In this document: positions 1 to 9,378 of the stretch, in pieces
How positions within the stretch are numbered: the first letter of the stretch is position 1
How the letters are laid out: each line of letters starts with the position of its first letter
Source of the DNA: Acidimicrobiaceae bacterium
GTDB lineage: Bacteria > Actinomycetota > Acidimicrobiia > Acidimicrobiales > Aldehydirespiratoraceae
Direction of reading: 5' to 3'
DNA: 64,000 nt
NCBI GenBank assembly: GCA_028819505.1
Contig: JAPPLH010000053.1
Coordinates: 89,234 to 153,233 of the forward strand
Notes under the pieces: generated by a model
Database searches by the model: none
Told to the model about the DNA's origin: nothing
The model's input: the letters and a program-made list of their open reading frames with translations, nothing else
Made by a program: the position numbers and the translations under genes

Positions 1-354
1 CTGGGCGGCTGCGCTACTGGCGACGCCAAGATCACGCCCGGCTTCGGGCTGACTGCTCGCTGGGTGATCCACACCGTCGGCCCCGTCTGGCATGGCGGCA
101 ACCAGGGTGAGCCCGATCTGCTGGCGTCGTGCTACCGGGAGTCGCTGGCCCGAGCCGACGAGGTCGGGGCCGAGTCGGTGGCATTCCCGGCCATCTCGAC
201 CGGCGTCTACGGCTATCCCGTGCAACCGGCGGCAGCCATCGCGGTCCGCACTGTCCGGTCGACGCCGACTCGAGTGCGTGCCGTGCGCTTCGTCTGCTTC
301 AACTCCGAGACGCTCGACGCCTACCAGGCTCTACTGGGCTCCCAGCGGCCCTAG
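1..354 (+). CDS. Macro-domain protein, 3' part (ADP-ribose-derivative hydrolase family)
   Basis: The frame is open from base 1, so the gene starts outside the window. The visible 117 residues carry typical macro-domain blocks: a [18 protein letters not shown] segment, then [10 protein letters not shown], and later [13 protein letters not shown], the loop that closes over ADP-ribose. Members of this family (YmdB/MacroD type) remove O-acetyl from O-acetyl-ADP-ribose or reverse ADP-ribosylation in the cytoplasm. The leading GG of the catalytic loop is present; the N-terminal part with the conserved Asn lies off the window. It converges on the amidase gene, with only about 60 bp between the two stops. 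The family call is firm; the substrate is unknown. Confidence 0.85.
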   Translation: MGGCATGDAKITPGFGLTARWVIHTVGPVWHGGNQGEPDLLASCYRESLARADEVGAESVAFPAISTGVYGYPVQPAAAIAVRTVRSTPTRVRAVRFVCFNSETLDAYQALLGSQRP

Positions 355-417
355 CCCGCCCTTCGTCGATCCTCGCCCCCTGCACGAGACGGATCCATGA
401 CAAGCGTCACGATGGCG

Positions 418-1833
418 CTAGTCGGGCGAGACGACGTCGACCACGGCAGGGCGGATCGCTAGGACCTGCTCGATGTGGGTGGCCAGCGAGAACAGTTCCA
501 GCTCGCCATGGGGTCGTCCGATCAACTGGATTCCGGCCGGGAGACCGGTCTCGGTCCGGCCGCAGGGGATCGTGATGACAGGCAGCGTGGTGACGCTCAC
601 GGCCGCGGCGATCGACAGCCAGCGGTAGTACTCGCTCGGTGGCAACCCGTCGCGGTAGCCGACATAACGCTCCTCGACCGGGAAGGGCAGCACGCCGGCA
701 GCCGGACACACGAGCAGGTCGTAGCCGTCCATGAACTCGGCGGCGAGCTGGAAGATGCGTCCCTGCGCTGCGATCGCGGCCCGCACGTCGTCGCCGTCGA
801 TTGCCAGCCCTCGCTCTATGTTCCACACCAGCTCGGGCTTGAGGATGTCGCGGGCCTCGGGGAGTTCGTCGCCCAAGAGGGCGGCGAACAACAGCGCCCG
901 CGGGACGTCGAAGGCCGCTCTGGCGTCGGACAGATCGGGGTAGTCGGCCACGATCTCGATGCCGTCCCGTTCAAGGGCATGGACCGCTCGACTGCACACG
1001 TCAGATACCTCTGGAGCCGTCTCGGCCACACCGAGATCGACGCTGAAGGCCACCCGCACCGGCCGCGACGGCTCAGCCGCAGCGCTGCGGAACGACCGCT
1101 GAGGTGGCGGCTTGCCAAGCCCGGCGCGGGGGCTCTCGCCCACCATCGCGTCGGTCAGCAGGGCGAGGTCGCCGATGTCGCGCGCCATCGGTCCCTGTTG
1201 AGAATGCACCTGGAACGGCACGACGCTCGGTCCGTTGGCAATGCGTCCCGGCGAAGGGCGCAGGCTGGCGATGCCGCAGAAACTGGCCGGAGTGCGCAAC
1301 GAGCCGGCCAGATCCGAGCCGTGGGCCAGCCAGGCCATGCCGGTGGCCACCGCCGCGGCCGCGCCGCCCGAAGACCCGCCGGCGGTGAGGCGCAGGTCGT
1401 GGGGGTTGCGGGTAGCCCCGAACACGTCGTTGAAGGTGTTCCCGCCCGCCCCGAACTCCGGGGTGTTCGATTTTGCGTAGACCACGGCGCCGTGAGCTTC
1501 GAGTGTCTCGACGATGACGTCGGACTGTTCCGGCACGAAGTCCTCCATCAGCCGTGACCCGTGCGTCGTTCTGACGCCGGCGACGGCCGTGAGGTCCTTG
1601 ATGGGAACAGGCAGGCCGGCCAGCACGCCGCGTTCGTCGGGCGGGACTGCCATGAGACGGTCGGCGTGATCTCGGGCCCGGTCGAAGCAGCGGGTCGGCA
1701 GCGCATTGACCACGGGGTCGACGGTCTCGACCCGGCCTTGCACCGCGTCGAGAGCGTCGTGGGGGCGGAGGTCGCCCGCGGCTAGAGCGGCCACGACCTG
1801 GCGGGCGCTCTGCCTGATCAGATCGTCGGTCAT
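418..1833 (-). CDS. Amidase signature family hydrolase
   Basis: 471-residue amidase of the Ser-cisSer-Lys class, hydrolysing carboxylic amides to acid plus ammonia or amine. The triad is readable: Lys79 in VPIKD, Ser154 in the glycine/serine loop GGSSGG, and Ser178 in DLAGSLR. The 75- and 24-residue spacings match those of characterised family members. Full length is typical. It is the last gene of a minus-strand set: the FAD oxidoreductase stop lies 15 bp upstream of its ATG, so co-transcription is likely. No membrane segment or signal peptide is seen. The substrate is not predictable; with an amine-type FAD oxidase and a zinc dehydrogenase as neighbours, a small amide or N-substituted amino acid is a reasonable inference. 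GatA is unlikely because no gatB or gatC is nearby. Confidence 0.9.
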   Translation of the reverse strand: MTDDLIRQSARQVVAALAAGDLRPHDALDAVQGRVETVDPVVNALPTRCFDRARDHADRLMAVPPDERGVLAGLPVPIKDLTAVAGVRTTHGSRLMEDFVPEQSDVIVETLEAHGAVVYAKSNTPEFGAGGNTFNDVFGATRNPHDLRLTAGGSSGGAAAAVATGMAWLAHGSDLAGSLRTPASFCGIASLRPSPGRIANGPSVVPFQVHSQQGPMARDIGDLALLTDAMVGESPRAGLGKPPPQRSFRSAAAEPSRPVRVAFSVDLGVAETAPEVSDVCSRAVHALERDGIEIVADYPDLSDARAAFDVPRALLFAALLGDELPEARDILKPELVWNIERGLAIDGDDVRAAIAAQGRIFQLAAEFMDGYDLLVCPAAGVLPFPVEERYVGYRDGLPPSEYYRWLSIAAAVSVTTLPVITIPCGRTETGLPAGIQLIGRPHGELELFSLATHIEQVLAIRPAVVDVVSPD

Positions 1834-1848
1834 GGGCGAGCGGGCCTG

Positions 1849-3192
1849 TCAACCGTGGACTGACATCGACGAGTTGGGGTTGATCTCCCGGTTGCGGCTG
1901 AAGGTGCCCATGTCGATGGGCAGGCCGGTGTAGCGGCCCTCGACCACGAGCGGGTCGGCGTCGTGGTCGTGGCCGGCCTCCACCGCCTCGATGAGCTCGG
2001 CCATGCAGTGTCCCGCCACGCCGGCGTTCTTGAACTGGTTGCCGCTGGTGCCGACAGCCACGTAGAAGCCGTCGAGATCGGTGCGGTCGTAGATCGGGAT
2101 CCAGTCGTCGCTCACGTCGTACAGGTCCACCACGCCCTTGCGTTCGTGAGGCACGCCCACCGGCGGCAGGCGCCGGCTGAGCCGCAGGACCTGGGCCTCC
2201 CACTGCTCGGCGCTGAGCCGCTGGTCGTAGTCGTCGGGGTCGACCCAGTCCTGGGGGTCGCAGCGGGGGTCGGTGCTGCCCACCAGGATGTGGTTGCCGG
2301 TCTCCGGGCGGAAGTAGATGCCGTTGTCGTCGTCGGCGATGTTGAAGCCGTCGCGCTCATAGTCGTAGGTGGACGGCCCCGGCGCGTGGTGCACTTCGTG
2401 ACGAAGCGCCCTGGTCTTGATGTTCATCGAGTCGTACACGCCGGCCATCTGGTTGATGAGGTACGAGTGGGGTCCGGCCACGTTCACCACGACCGGTGCG
2501 GCCACAGATGTGCCGTCGTCGAGGGTCACGCTCGTGATCCGCCCGTTGCTCCGGCCGATGCCGGTCACGGCGGTGGCGAAACGGAACTCGGCGCCGGCCG
2601 ACTCCGCCGCCCGCTGCAGGTTGTGGGCGGTCAACTGAGGGTCGCTTACATAGCCCGCCTCGGGCGTGAAGATCGCGCCGGGCAGGTCCTCGGTGGCGTC
2701 GGCCCAGAAGTCGGGGTCGTCGGGCCGCTTCGGCGGTCCGAAGATGCCGGGGTCGAGGATGGGCATGCGTCGCAGCAGTTCGGCTGTCGACCAGTCCTCG
2801 TAGGCGACCCCGATCGCGTCGAAGTGGGGAAGCACCTTCAGGTAGTGGCCGCCGGGATCCTTCAGCGCTGCCATCCCGCACTGCTTGTAGGCGATGAGGC
2901 CGAGCTCGTCACCGGCTTCGAGGTAGTCGGGCCACTCCAGCCAGTACTGCAGGCCCTCGTACGACATGGCCACGCCGGTGAAGGTGGAGTAGGTGAAGCG
3001 CACGATGGCGCACGAGTTGACGGTGGAGCCGAATCCCGCGGCCGGCAGCTTGTCCACGCACAGGGCGCGCCGTCCCCGCCGACCGAGCTCGAAGGCGATG
3101 GCGGCGCCGATCACACCCGCGCCGACCACCACCGCGTCGAAGCTGTTGGCGGCTCGTTCAGATGCTTGTCTCGGGGACGGCTTCCGGGTCAT
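1849..3192 (-). CDS. FAD-dependent oxidoreductase of the DAO (glycine/D-amino-acid/sarcosine oxidase) family
   Basis: 447 residues. A dinucleotide-binding GAGVIG motif sits at residues 24-29, after a short basic leader, followed by an acidic residue ending the second strand (CVDK). The C-terminal part contains GFYVAVGTSGNQFKNAGV, the second FAD contact typical of DAO-type enzymes. These flavoproteins oxidise secondary or tertiary amines such as sarcosine and dimethylglycine, or D-amino acids. The gene lies between the zinc dehydrogenase (61-bp gap upstream) and the amidase (15-bp gap downstream). This suggests a pathway in which an amine is oxidised and an amide hydrolysed. The exact substrate is unknown. 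Confidence 0.85.
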   Translation of the reverse strand: MTRKPSPRQASERAANSFDAVVVGAGVIGAAIAFELGRRGRRALCVDKLPAAGFGSTVNSCAIVRFTYSTFTGVAMSYEGLQYWLEWPDYLEAGDELGLIAYKQCGMAALKDPGGHYLKVLPHFDAIGVAYEDWSTAELLRRMPILDPGIFGPPKRPDDPDFWADATEDLPGAIFTPEAGYVSDPQLTAHNLQRAAESAGAEFRFATAVTGIGRSNGRITSVTLDDGTSVAAPVVVNVAGPHSYLINQMAGVYDSMNIKTRALRHEVHHAPGPSTYDYERDGFNIADDDNGIYFRPETGNHILVGSTDPRCDPQDWVDPDDYDQRLSAEQWEAQVLRLSRRLPPVGVPHERKGVVDLYDVSDDWIPIYDRTDLDGFYVAVGTSGNQFKNAGVAGHCMAELIEAVEAGHDHDADPLVVEGRYTGLPIDMGTFSRNREINPNSSMSVHG

Positions 3193-3252
3193 GGCGCTGA
3201 GGTTCCCGTGGACCGCGCCCGCGGCTTGGGTGCTGTCGTGGACGCCGGGCGA

Positions 3253-4437
3253 TCAGATGCCACGGTGGCGCTCGTTGCGCATGTCGAAGGCGATCTTGAC
3301 CGCGCCGCGCCGGCCTGCCTCGGCGGCGTGGCCCAGCGCGTCGACGTAACGGTCGAGCGGGTAGAGGGCCGTCACGAGCCGGTCGAAGGCGGTCTTGCCG
3401 GCCAGTTCCATGGCCAGATCGAAGCTCGAGGCGATCCGGCCGTCGGCGCGGACCTCGGTGCCGTAGGCGTAGCAACCGGCCAGTTCGATCTCGCGGTGCC
3501 ACAGGCCGGTCAGCTCCGCGGTCACCGTTGCGGGCATCCCCAGCATCAGCACCCGGCCCCGAGGCCGGCACAGCGACAGGGCCTCAGCCAACGAAGCCGA
3601 AGAGCCCACCGCGTCGATGACCACGTCGGCGCCTCCCGAGAGGTGGTCGCCGACGATGAACGAGCCGGTGGCCCGCCGCACGACCCGCCGCAGCTCGCCG
3701 GGCTCGACGGCCGAGTCGGCGCCGAGCTCGAGCGCGAGCGCTCGCTGGGTCGAGTATCGCCCGCCGACCAGGATCGAGGCTGGTCCGGTCAGGCCCCGCA
3801 GGGCGGCCACCGCCAGCAGGCCCATTGTCCCGGCCCCGACCACGGCCACGGTGTCGCCGGGCTGCGCGCCGGACCGGAGCGCGGCGTGCACGCCTCCCGC
3901 CAACGGCTCGATCATCACGGCCAGTTCGTCGCTCATCCAGTCCGGGACGTCGTGCAGCTGCGAGTCGTGGGCCACCAGCTCGGTGGACCATCCGCCGCCG
4001 GTGGAGCGGCAGAAGCCGGTCTGGAGTCCCGGCTTGAGATGGCCGCTCATGAGATGCCGGTAGTCGTCGCCGTCGCCGGGCGCCGCCCCCGGACAGGGCA
4101 GGTCGAAGCCCCGGGCCGCGTGGCCCAGCACCGGCTCGACGATCACCCGGCGCCCATCCGCGGTGTCGGCCACGATCTCGTGGCCGGGAACGAACGGGAA
4201 CGAGACATAGTCCTCGAAGTAGCGAGACGACCGGCCGTCGATCGTGGCCAGATCCGATCCGCAGATGCCGGTGAGCCGCGGGTAGATGCGCTGCCAGCCC
4301 TCGCCGGGCAGGTCGGGCGGGTCGTCGTCGACCAGCTTGAGCGGCCCCCAGGTCGCTCCCGCTCCGGGCCGCAGCCGCGACGCCAGGGCAGCAGCCGCGT
4401 AGCGGGCCTCCTTGCGCGAGAAGCGCAGCGCCTTCAC
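3253..4437 (-). CDS. Zinc-dependent medium-chain dehydrogenase (MDR/GroES-like)
   Basis: 394 residues from a GTG start at the VKALRF segment, which is where MDR proteins normally begin; the frame is open further upstream but that part looks non-coding. Catalytic zinc ligands are visible: Cys59 in GICGSD, His86-Glu87 in PGHEIVAD, and the Glu of MIEPLAG. The nucleotide-binding segment is VAVVGAGTMG. The four-cysteine structural zinc lobe is not intact: only isolated cysteines remain in that region, so this is a divergent member. It probably oxidises an alcohol or polyol with NAD(P). It is first gene of the operon with the FAD oxidoreductase and amidase. Confidence 0.82.
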   Translation of the reverse strand: MKALRFSRKEARYAAAALASRLRPGAGATWGPLKLVDDDPPDLPGEGWQRIYPRLTGICGSDLATIDGRSSRYFEDYVSFPFVPGHEIVADTADGRRVIVEPVLGHAARGFDLPCPGAAPGDGDDYRHLMSGHLKPGLQTGFCRSTGGGWSTELVAHDSQLHDVPDWMSDELAVMIEPLAGGVHAALRSGAQPGDTVAVVGAGTMGLLAVAALRGLTGPASILVGGRYSTQRALALELGADSAVEPGELRRVVRRATGSFIVGDHLSGGADVVIDAVGSSASLAEALSLCRPRGRVLMLGMPATVTAELTGLWHREIELAGCYAYGTEVRADGRIASSFDLAMELAGKTAFDRLVTALYPLDRYVDALGHAAEAGRRGAVKIAFDMRNERHRGI

Positions 4438-4769
4438 GGGCACGGATCGTAGCGAGACCAGAGGCCGAGCGAATGGGGTCGCGGACTGCCCGTGTTGCGC
4501 CCTGCGGCCGAACGTCCCCGTCACCAGAGCCTCGAACCGAGTGAATGGGGTCGGGCTCGGACTCGGTGCTCTTCGGCGGCGCCCCGGTGGATGCCCTCTG
4601 CCCGTCTCGAACGTTTCATCAGCACACGGGCCTAATCCAGATTTTTGAGATGTTTCAAGATGTTCTCCCCTCTTTGGGTTGTTGTTGTCGTGCCAGCCTG
4701 CCATGATGGTGTGACAATCACATGAAACAGCACAAGAAAGGTTGTGTTGTCGATCAAGGGAGGGTGACA
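4438..4769. promoter_or_regulatory. Divergent intergenic region between dehydrogenase and WXG100 genes
   Basis: About 330 bp with no convincing gene. It must hold the promoters for the minus-strand dehydrogenase operon and the plus-strand secretion pair. Bases 4640-4740 are more AT-rich than the surroundings. A 10-bp imperfect tandem repeat (gagatgtttc / aagatgttct) begins at 4647. A GGGAGGG ribosome-binding stretch lies about 6 nt before the ATG at 4770. No strong -35/-10 pair was identified. Confidence 0.4.
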
Positions 4770-5045
4770 ATGGCTGGCGACATGCTGGTGATGTCCAAGT
4801 CGCAGATGGAGCAGCTCGCGGTGATCTTCGCCCGGCAGAAGGAGACGGCGGAGGGGGTGATCAGCGCCATCGGCGCCGGCATCGAAGGCACCACCTGGCA
4901 GGGGGCCCGAGCCGACCGCTTCCGGCAACTCTGGGAGACCGAGTTCCGGCCCAACCTGCGGGCGCTCTGCGACGCGCTGGGTGAGCACTCGACGTTCATC
5001 TCCGCCGAACTCCAGGCGGGGGTCAGCGCGCTCGACACGGTCTAG
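4770..5045 (+). CDS. WXG100 (EsxA-like) type VII secretion protein
   Basis: 91 residues, the usual WXG100 size. The diagnostic Trp-x-Gly turn is TTWQGARAD with Trp43 and Gly45, between two predicted amphipathic helices (about 8-40 and 47-80). Such proteins fold as helical hairpins, dimerise and are exported by EssC/EccC ATPases. The start was set at 4770 because a GGGAGGG motif precedes it and the hairpin length then fits; an ATG 48 bp upstream is in frame but adds no conserved sequence. The FHA-FtsK ATPase gene begins 56 bp downstream on the same strand, so the two probably form the core of a secretion locus. The YxxxD/E export signal is not obvious at the C-terminus. Confidence 0.85.
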   Translation: MAGDMLVMSKSQMEQLAVIFARQKETAEGVISAIGAGIEGTTWQGARADRFRQLWETEFRPNLRALCDALGEHSTFISAELQAGVSALDTV

Positions 5046-5101
5046 CCGCCGCGACGGCGGCCGGGTTCGCCGCACAGAGCCGGCCGCGGGAACAGAAGCC
5101 G

Positions 5102-8100
5102 GTGAGGGTCCGGCACCGACGCGACGGCGTCGAGACGACCGTGGAGATCGACTCCCGTCTCGACGGCCACACGGTGGCGGACCTCGCCGCGGCGCTCCGC
5201 GGCGCAGTCGACCAGGCCGGCCGAGCCGGCGACGGGGACGGCCTGCGCATCGACGGGTGCTGGCACGGCCCCGACACGCCGCTGTCGTCGGTCCCGATCT
5301 GGGAGGGGACGCTGCTCGAGATCGCTCCCGGATGTGAGCAGCTCCCCTCCCAACCGCCACAGACGAATGGCAACCGGTCCGGCCGCCGGGCCACGCTGGT
5401 CGTGACCGGGGGCCTGCGGGCCGGCACCCGCCTGCTGCCCCCTTCGGGCGACACCTGGGTCATAGGGCGTTCGGAGGACTGCGACCTCGTGCTCGACGAC
5501 CCGACGATCTCCCGCCGCCACGCCCGTTTGACGGTGAGCAGGGCCGGCAGGAGACTCGTGATCGGCGACCTCCGCTCCCGCAACGGGACGGTGGTGGCCG
5601 GCCGGGCGGTGACTGCCCCGACCCGGGTGCCGGTCCGGACCGCCATCCGCCTGGGCGCAACCTGCCTGCAGTGGAGGGCGCCGGTGACGGACCGGCCCGC
5701 GGCCGTGCGCGCCGGACTGGGCGCGGCCGCGGGGCGCATCCCGTTCAACCGGCCGCCCCGCCGCCGGCCGCCGACGTCGCCGGTCCCGTTGCGAGTGCCG
5801 GCCGAGCCGCCGGCCCGACCCGAGCCGGAGCCTCTGTCGTGGGCGGGAATCGCCCTGCCCGCGGCGGCCGGGCTCGTGCTGGCCGTCGTGTGGAGCCCGT
5901 TCATGGCGGTGTTCGCGGCCCTCGGGCCGCTCATCACGGTGGGCACCTGGCTGGAGCGGCGCCGCCGGGCCGCTCGCTCCCACGGGCAGGCCTGCGCCGA
6001 CGTCGTCCGGAGGGTCGAGGGCTTCGTCGCTGCCCTGCCCGCGGCCCACGCCGCCGAGCGGCGCAGGCGCATCGCCCTCGTGCCGGACCTGGCCGAGCTG
6101 GTCCGCCGGGCCGAGACGCCGTCGCAGCGCTGCTGGGAACGCCGCCGCGGCGATCCCGACGCCATGCGGCTCGGCGTCGGCACCGCGGAGGTGCCCTACA
6201 CGCCGCCGCTGGAGGTGGACGGGGGCGGACTGGCCGCGCCGGAGGCTCTCAAGGCTCTGAACGGCATCGAGCCTCTGGCCGATGTGCCGGTGGCGGTGTC
6301 GTTGCTGCCCGGCGAGGTCGTGGGGGTGGTCGGCCCGCTGCCTGCAGCCCGGGCCGTGGCCCGCGGCCTGATCCTGCAGGCCGCGGTGCTTCACGGCCCG
6401 GCCGCCCTGGCCATCGCGGGCCTGGCCCCCGGATTCGCCGCCGAATGGTCGTGGATGGGCTGGCTTCCCCACACCATCGACGTCGGGGGCGAGCCCGGAG
6501 CGCTGGTGGCCACAGAGCCCGGTTCCACCGCCGCGGCCGCGGAGGCGGCAGCCGCGAGCGCCGGCCACCGGACACTGCTGGCCGTCATCGACGGCGCCGA
6601 GACGCTCACCGGCCGCACGGCGCCGGGCCGGACGGTGCTCGGACACGAGCAGTGCAGCGGGATCGTGATCACCAGCGATGTGTGCGACCTGCCCTCGAGT
6701 TGCACCACCATCGTGGACATCGGCCACGGCGCCGGCCGGCTGAGGCTTGTGGATCCTAGATCCTCGGCGGTGATGGGTCCGCTGGTGGCGTGGGGCGTGA
6801 CGGTCGCAACCGCCACCGGCGCCGCGGCCCGCCTGGCCCGGCTGGACGACCCCGAGCTGCGGGCGGCTACAGCCAACCTCCCCGACTCGATGTCGCTGCT
6901 GGACCTCCTCGGCGGCGAGCCGACCCCCGAGACGGTGGAGAATCGGTGGGCCGCCACCCGCGGCACCGACGACCTGCGGGCGCCCATCGGAGCGACCGCG
7001 GAGGGACCCCTGGTGCTCGACCTGGTGGCCGACGGCCCCCACCTGCTCGTCGGGGGCACGACCGGCTCGGGCAAGTCCGAGCTGCTGCGGTCCATGGTGG
7101 CCGGTCTGGCCCTGTCCGCGGACCCCGACCATCTGGCCTTCGTCCTCATCGACTACAAGGGCGGGGCCGCCTTCGACCGCTGCGCGGAGATGCCCCACGT
7201 GGCCGGCATGGTCACCGACCTCGACGACCGCCTGGCCGAGCGGGCGCTGGTGTGCCTGGAGGCAGAACTGCGCCATCGCGAGGAGCGCCTGCGAGCCGCG
7301 GGCGCCGAGGACCTGGCCGCATTCCGGGCCCGAGCCGGCCACGCGGGCGGCGATCCCCTGCCCAGGCTGGTGGTCGTCGTGGACGAGTTCGCCACGCTGG
7401 CCGCCGAGTTGCCCGAGTTCCTCCGCTCGCTGGTCGGGATCGCGCAGCGGGGCCGCAGCCTCGGCGTCCACATGGTGCTGGCCACCCAGCGGCCGGCCGG
7501 GGTGGTGACCGACGACATCAGGGCCAACACCTCGTGCCGGATCGCCCTGCGGGTCACCGACCGCCACGACTCCAACGACGTGATCGGTTCGCCCGACGCG
7601 GCCCGCATCCCCCGCCAGAGGCCTGGCCGGGCGATGGCCCGCTTCGGGCCGGGAGAGCTCGTCGCGTTCCAGTCGGCGCTCGTGACCGGCAGCACGCCCC
7701 GATGCTCGACCGGCCTGCGGGTCGGACCGGTCGGGCCCCGGCCCAGCCCTACCCCCGGCGACCAGCGCAGCGACCTCGACTCGGTGGTGGAGGCCGTTCG
7801 AGCGGCCCACCGCAACCTCGGGGGTGCCGAGCCCCGGCCGCCCTGGCCGGCGCCCCTCCCCAGCGAGGTCGCCGCTGCCCGCCTCGCCGAGATGGCCGAC
7901 CCGGGCCGGCCCGCGGCCTGGCTGGCGGACGACCCCGCCCGCCAGCGGCAGTTCCCCGGCGGATGGCAGCCGGCCGACGGACACTTGGCCGTCATCGGAG
8001 GCCCCGGGTCGGGCAAGACCACCACCCTGGGCGCGGTCGCCCTCGACCTGTGCCGCACCCACGGCCCCGACGAACTGCACGTCTACGGTATCGACCTCGA

Positions 8101-9292
8101 CGCTGGCACGTTGCCGGCGCTCGGGCGCCTTCCCCACGTCGGCGCGGTCGTCGCCCCGACGGAAGGGGACCGGCGAACCCGCCTGCTGCGCCTACTCGAC
8201 GACGAGGTCGCCGCCCGGCGAGCCGGCGGCCGGTCCGGGCGCCCCGCCGGAATCGTGCTGCTGGTCGATGACCTCGCCGGGCTTGCCCGAGCCCACGACC
8301 CGGTGCGGGAGCCGGAGCCCCACGACCGGTTCGCCCGCATCTGGGGCGACGGTCCGGCGGTGGGGGTGCGGGCGGCGGTGAGCATCGGCCGGGCCGCCGA
8401 CCTACCGCCGGGCCTCGCCGCCTCCGCCGGCGTGGTTCTCGTCCACGCCACCTCCGACACCAGCGACGGCCTGCGCTTCGGGCTCAAGCAGCCCACCGCC
8501 CATCTCGTCGCGGGCCGGGCCGTCAGGGTCGGCGACGGCCTGGAGGTTCATGTCGCCCGCCCCGTCCACGGCGACCTGGCTGCAGCCGCGGCGGCACTGG
8601 CGGCCGAGTCGCCGCCGGCCAGGCGCGAACCGGTCCGGGTCGGGTCCCTGCCCCAGCACATCGGCCTGGAGGACCTGCCCGCCGGCGCGCGCGTCGAGGA
8701 TCGATGCATCCGCATCCGCTTCGCCGTCCGCGACCTCGACCTCGAACCGGCCGGTCTCACCCTCCACGACGGCGAGCACGCCCTGGTGCTGGGACCTCCC
8801 CGCACCGGACGCACCAGCGCCCTGGCCGCGATGGGCGCAGCCGCCCGCACTGCCGGAGCGCACGTGGTAGTCGTGGCCGACCGGCCCGGCAGGCTGTCGA
8901 CCATGCTGGGACTGGAGCCGGTGCCGTCCGGCTCGCTCGGCGGCGCCGCCGGCGCGGACGGCCGCCGCCTGCTGCTGGTGGACGATGCCGACCGGATCGG
9001 CGACGCTGCCGGGGTGCTGGCCGGACTGGCCGCGTCCACCACCGGTCGCAGCCATCTGGTGGTCTCGACGACCGCCGACCGGCTGCGCTCGTCCTACGGC
9101 GGCTGGCTCCATGAGCTGCGGTCGTGCCGCACCGGTGTGCTGTTCAGGCCCGGCCCCCTCGATGCCGACCTGCTCGGCGCGACCCTGCCCGCCCGCTTGG
9201 CCCTCGCGCCGGTGCCGGGACGATGTCTCGTCATCGCCGACGGGGCCGCCGAGGTGATGCAGGTGGCCCTTGCGGCCCAGGCCGCGGTCTGA
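5102..9292 (+). CDS. FHA-FtsK/SpoIIIE-type secretion ATPase (EssC/EccC-like)
   Basis: 1396 residues from a GTG start. Order of parts: a ubiquitin- or FHA-like N-terminal domain (1-80); an FHA domain (about 98-180) with GR at 122-123, Ser137-xx-His140 and Asn161-Gly; a hydrophobic hairpin (about 246-285); then three tandem ATPase modules. Module 1 has Walker A GTTGSGKS near 655 and Walker B VVVVDEF near 756. Module 2 has GPGSGKTT near 967 and VLLVDD. Module 3 has GPPRTGRTS near 1230, where the Walker lysine is replaced by Arg, and LLLVDDAD. The layout of N-terminal FHA, membrane hairpin and three ATPase domains is that of EssC/YukBA, the motor of type VII secretion. It follows a WXG100 gene; no EccB, EccD, EccE or mycosin gene is in the window. 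Confidence 0.9.
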   Translation: MRVRHRRDGVETTVEIDSRLDGHTVADLAAALRGAVDQAGRAGDGDGLRIDGCWHGPDTPLSSVPIWEGTLLEIAPGCEQLPSQPPQTNGNRSGRRATLVVTGGLRAGTRLLPPSGDTWVIGRSEDCDLVLDDPTISRRHARLTVSRAGRRLVIGDLRSRNGTVVAGRAVTAPTRVPVRTAIRLGATCLQWRAPVTDRPAAVRAGLGAAAGRIPFNRPPRRRPPTSPVPLRVPAEPPARPEPEPLSWAGIALPAAAGLVLAVVWSPFMAVFAALGPLITVGTWLERRRRAARSHGQACADVVRRVEGFVAALPAAHAAERRRRIALVPDLAELVRRAETPSQRCWERRRGDPDAMRLGVGTAEVPYTPPLEVDGGGLAAPEALKALNGIEPLADVPVAVSLLPGEVVGVVGPLPAARAVARGLILQAAVLHGPAALAIAGLAPGFAAEWSWMGWLPHTIDVGGEPGALVATEPGSTAAAAEAAAASAGHRTLLAVIDGAETLTGRTAPGRTVLGHEQCSGIVITSDVCDLPSSCTTIVDIGHGAGRLRLVDPRSSAVMGPLVAWGVTVATATGAAARLARLDDPELRAATANLPDSMSLLDLLGGEPTPETVENRWAATRGTDDLRAPIGATAEGPLVLDLVADGPHLLVGGTTGSGKSELLRSMVAGLALSADPDHLAFVLIDYKGGAAFDRCAEMPHVAGMVTDLDDRLAERALVCLEAELRHREERLRAAGAEDLAAFRARAGHAGGDPLPRLVVVVDEFATLAAELPEFLRSLVGIAQRGRSLGVHMVLATQRPAGVVTDDIRANTSCRIALRVTDRHDSNDVIGSPDAARIPRQRPGRAMARFGPGELVAFQSALVTGSTPRCSTGLRVGPVGPRPSPTPGDQRSDLDSVVEAVRAAHRNLGGAEPRPPWPAPLPSEVAAARLAEMADPGRPAAWLADDPARQRQFPGGWQPADGHLAVIGGPGSGKTTTLGAVALDLCRTHGPDELHVYGIDLDAGTLPALGRLPHVGAVVAPTEGDRRTRLLRLLDDEVAARRAGGRSGRPAGIVLLVDDLAGLARAHDPVREPEPHDRFARIWGDGPAVGVRAAVSIGRAADLPPGLAASAGVVLVHATSDTSDGLRFGLKQPTAHLVAGRAVRVGDGLEVHVARPVHGDLAAAAAALAAESPPARREPVRVGSLPQHIGLEDLPAGARVEDRCIRIRFAVRDLDLEPAGLTLHDGEHALVLGPPRTGRTSALAAMGAAARTAGAHVVVVADRPGRLSTMLGLEPVPSGSLGGAAGADGRRLLLVDDADRIGDAAGVLAGLAASTTGRSHLVVSTTADRLRSSYGGWLHELRSCRTGVLFRPGPLDADLLGATLPARLALAPVPGRCLVIADGAAEVMQVALAAQAAV

Positions 9293-9378
9293 CACCGCCG
9301 CGACGTTCCGGTCTCGCAGCTGCCCGCGCTCGTCGATAGCGTCGCGGCACCACTGGCCGAGCATTCCGGGAGTCCCCG

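Noticed and set aside
1963..4452. 829-codon plus-strand open frame opposite the FAD oxidoreductase and dehydrogenase
   Set aside because: It is antisense to two clear enzyme genes, and its product is Val/Gly/His/Arg-rich with no domain; long antisense frames are expected at this GC content.
5042..8137. 1031-codon minus-strand open frame opposite the secretion ATPase
   Set aside because: Low-complexity Gly/Arg/His composition and full overlap with a well-supported FHA-FtsK gene.
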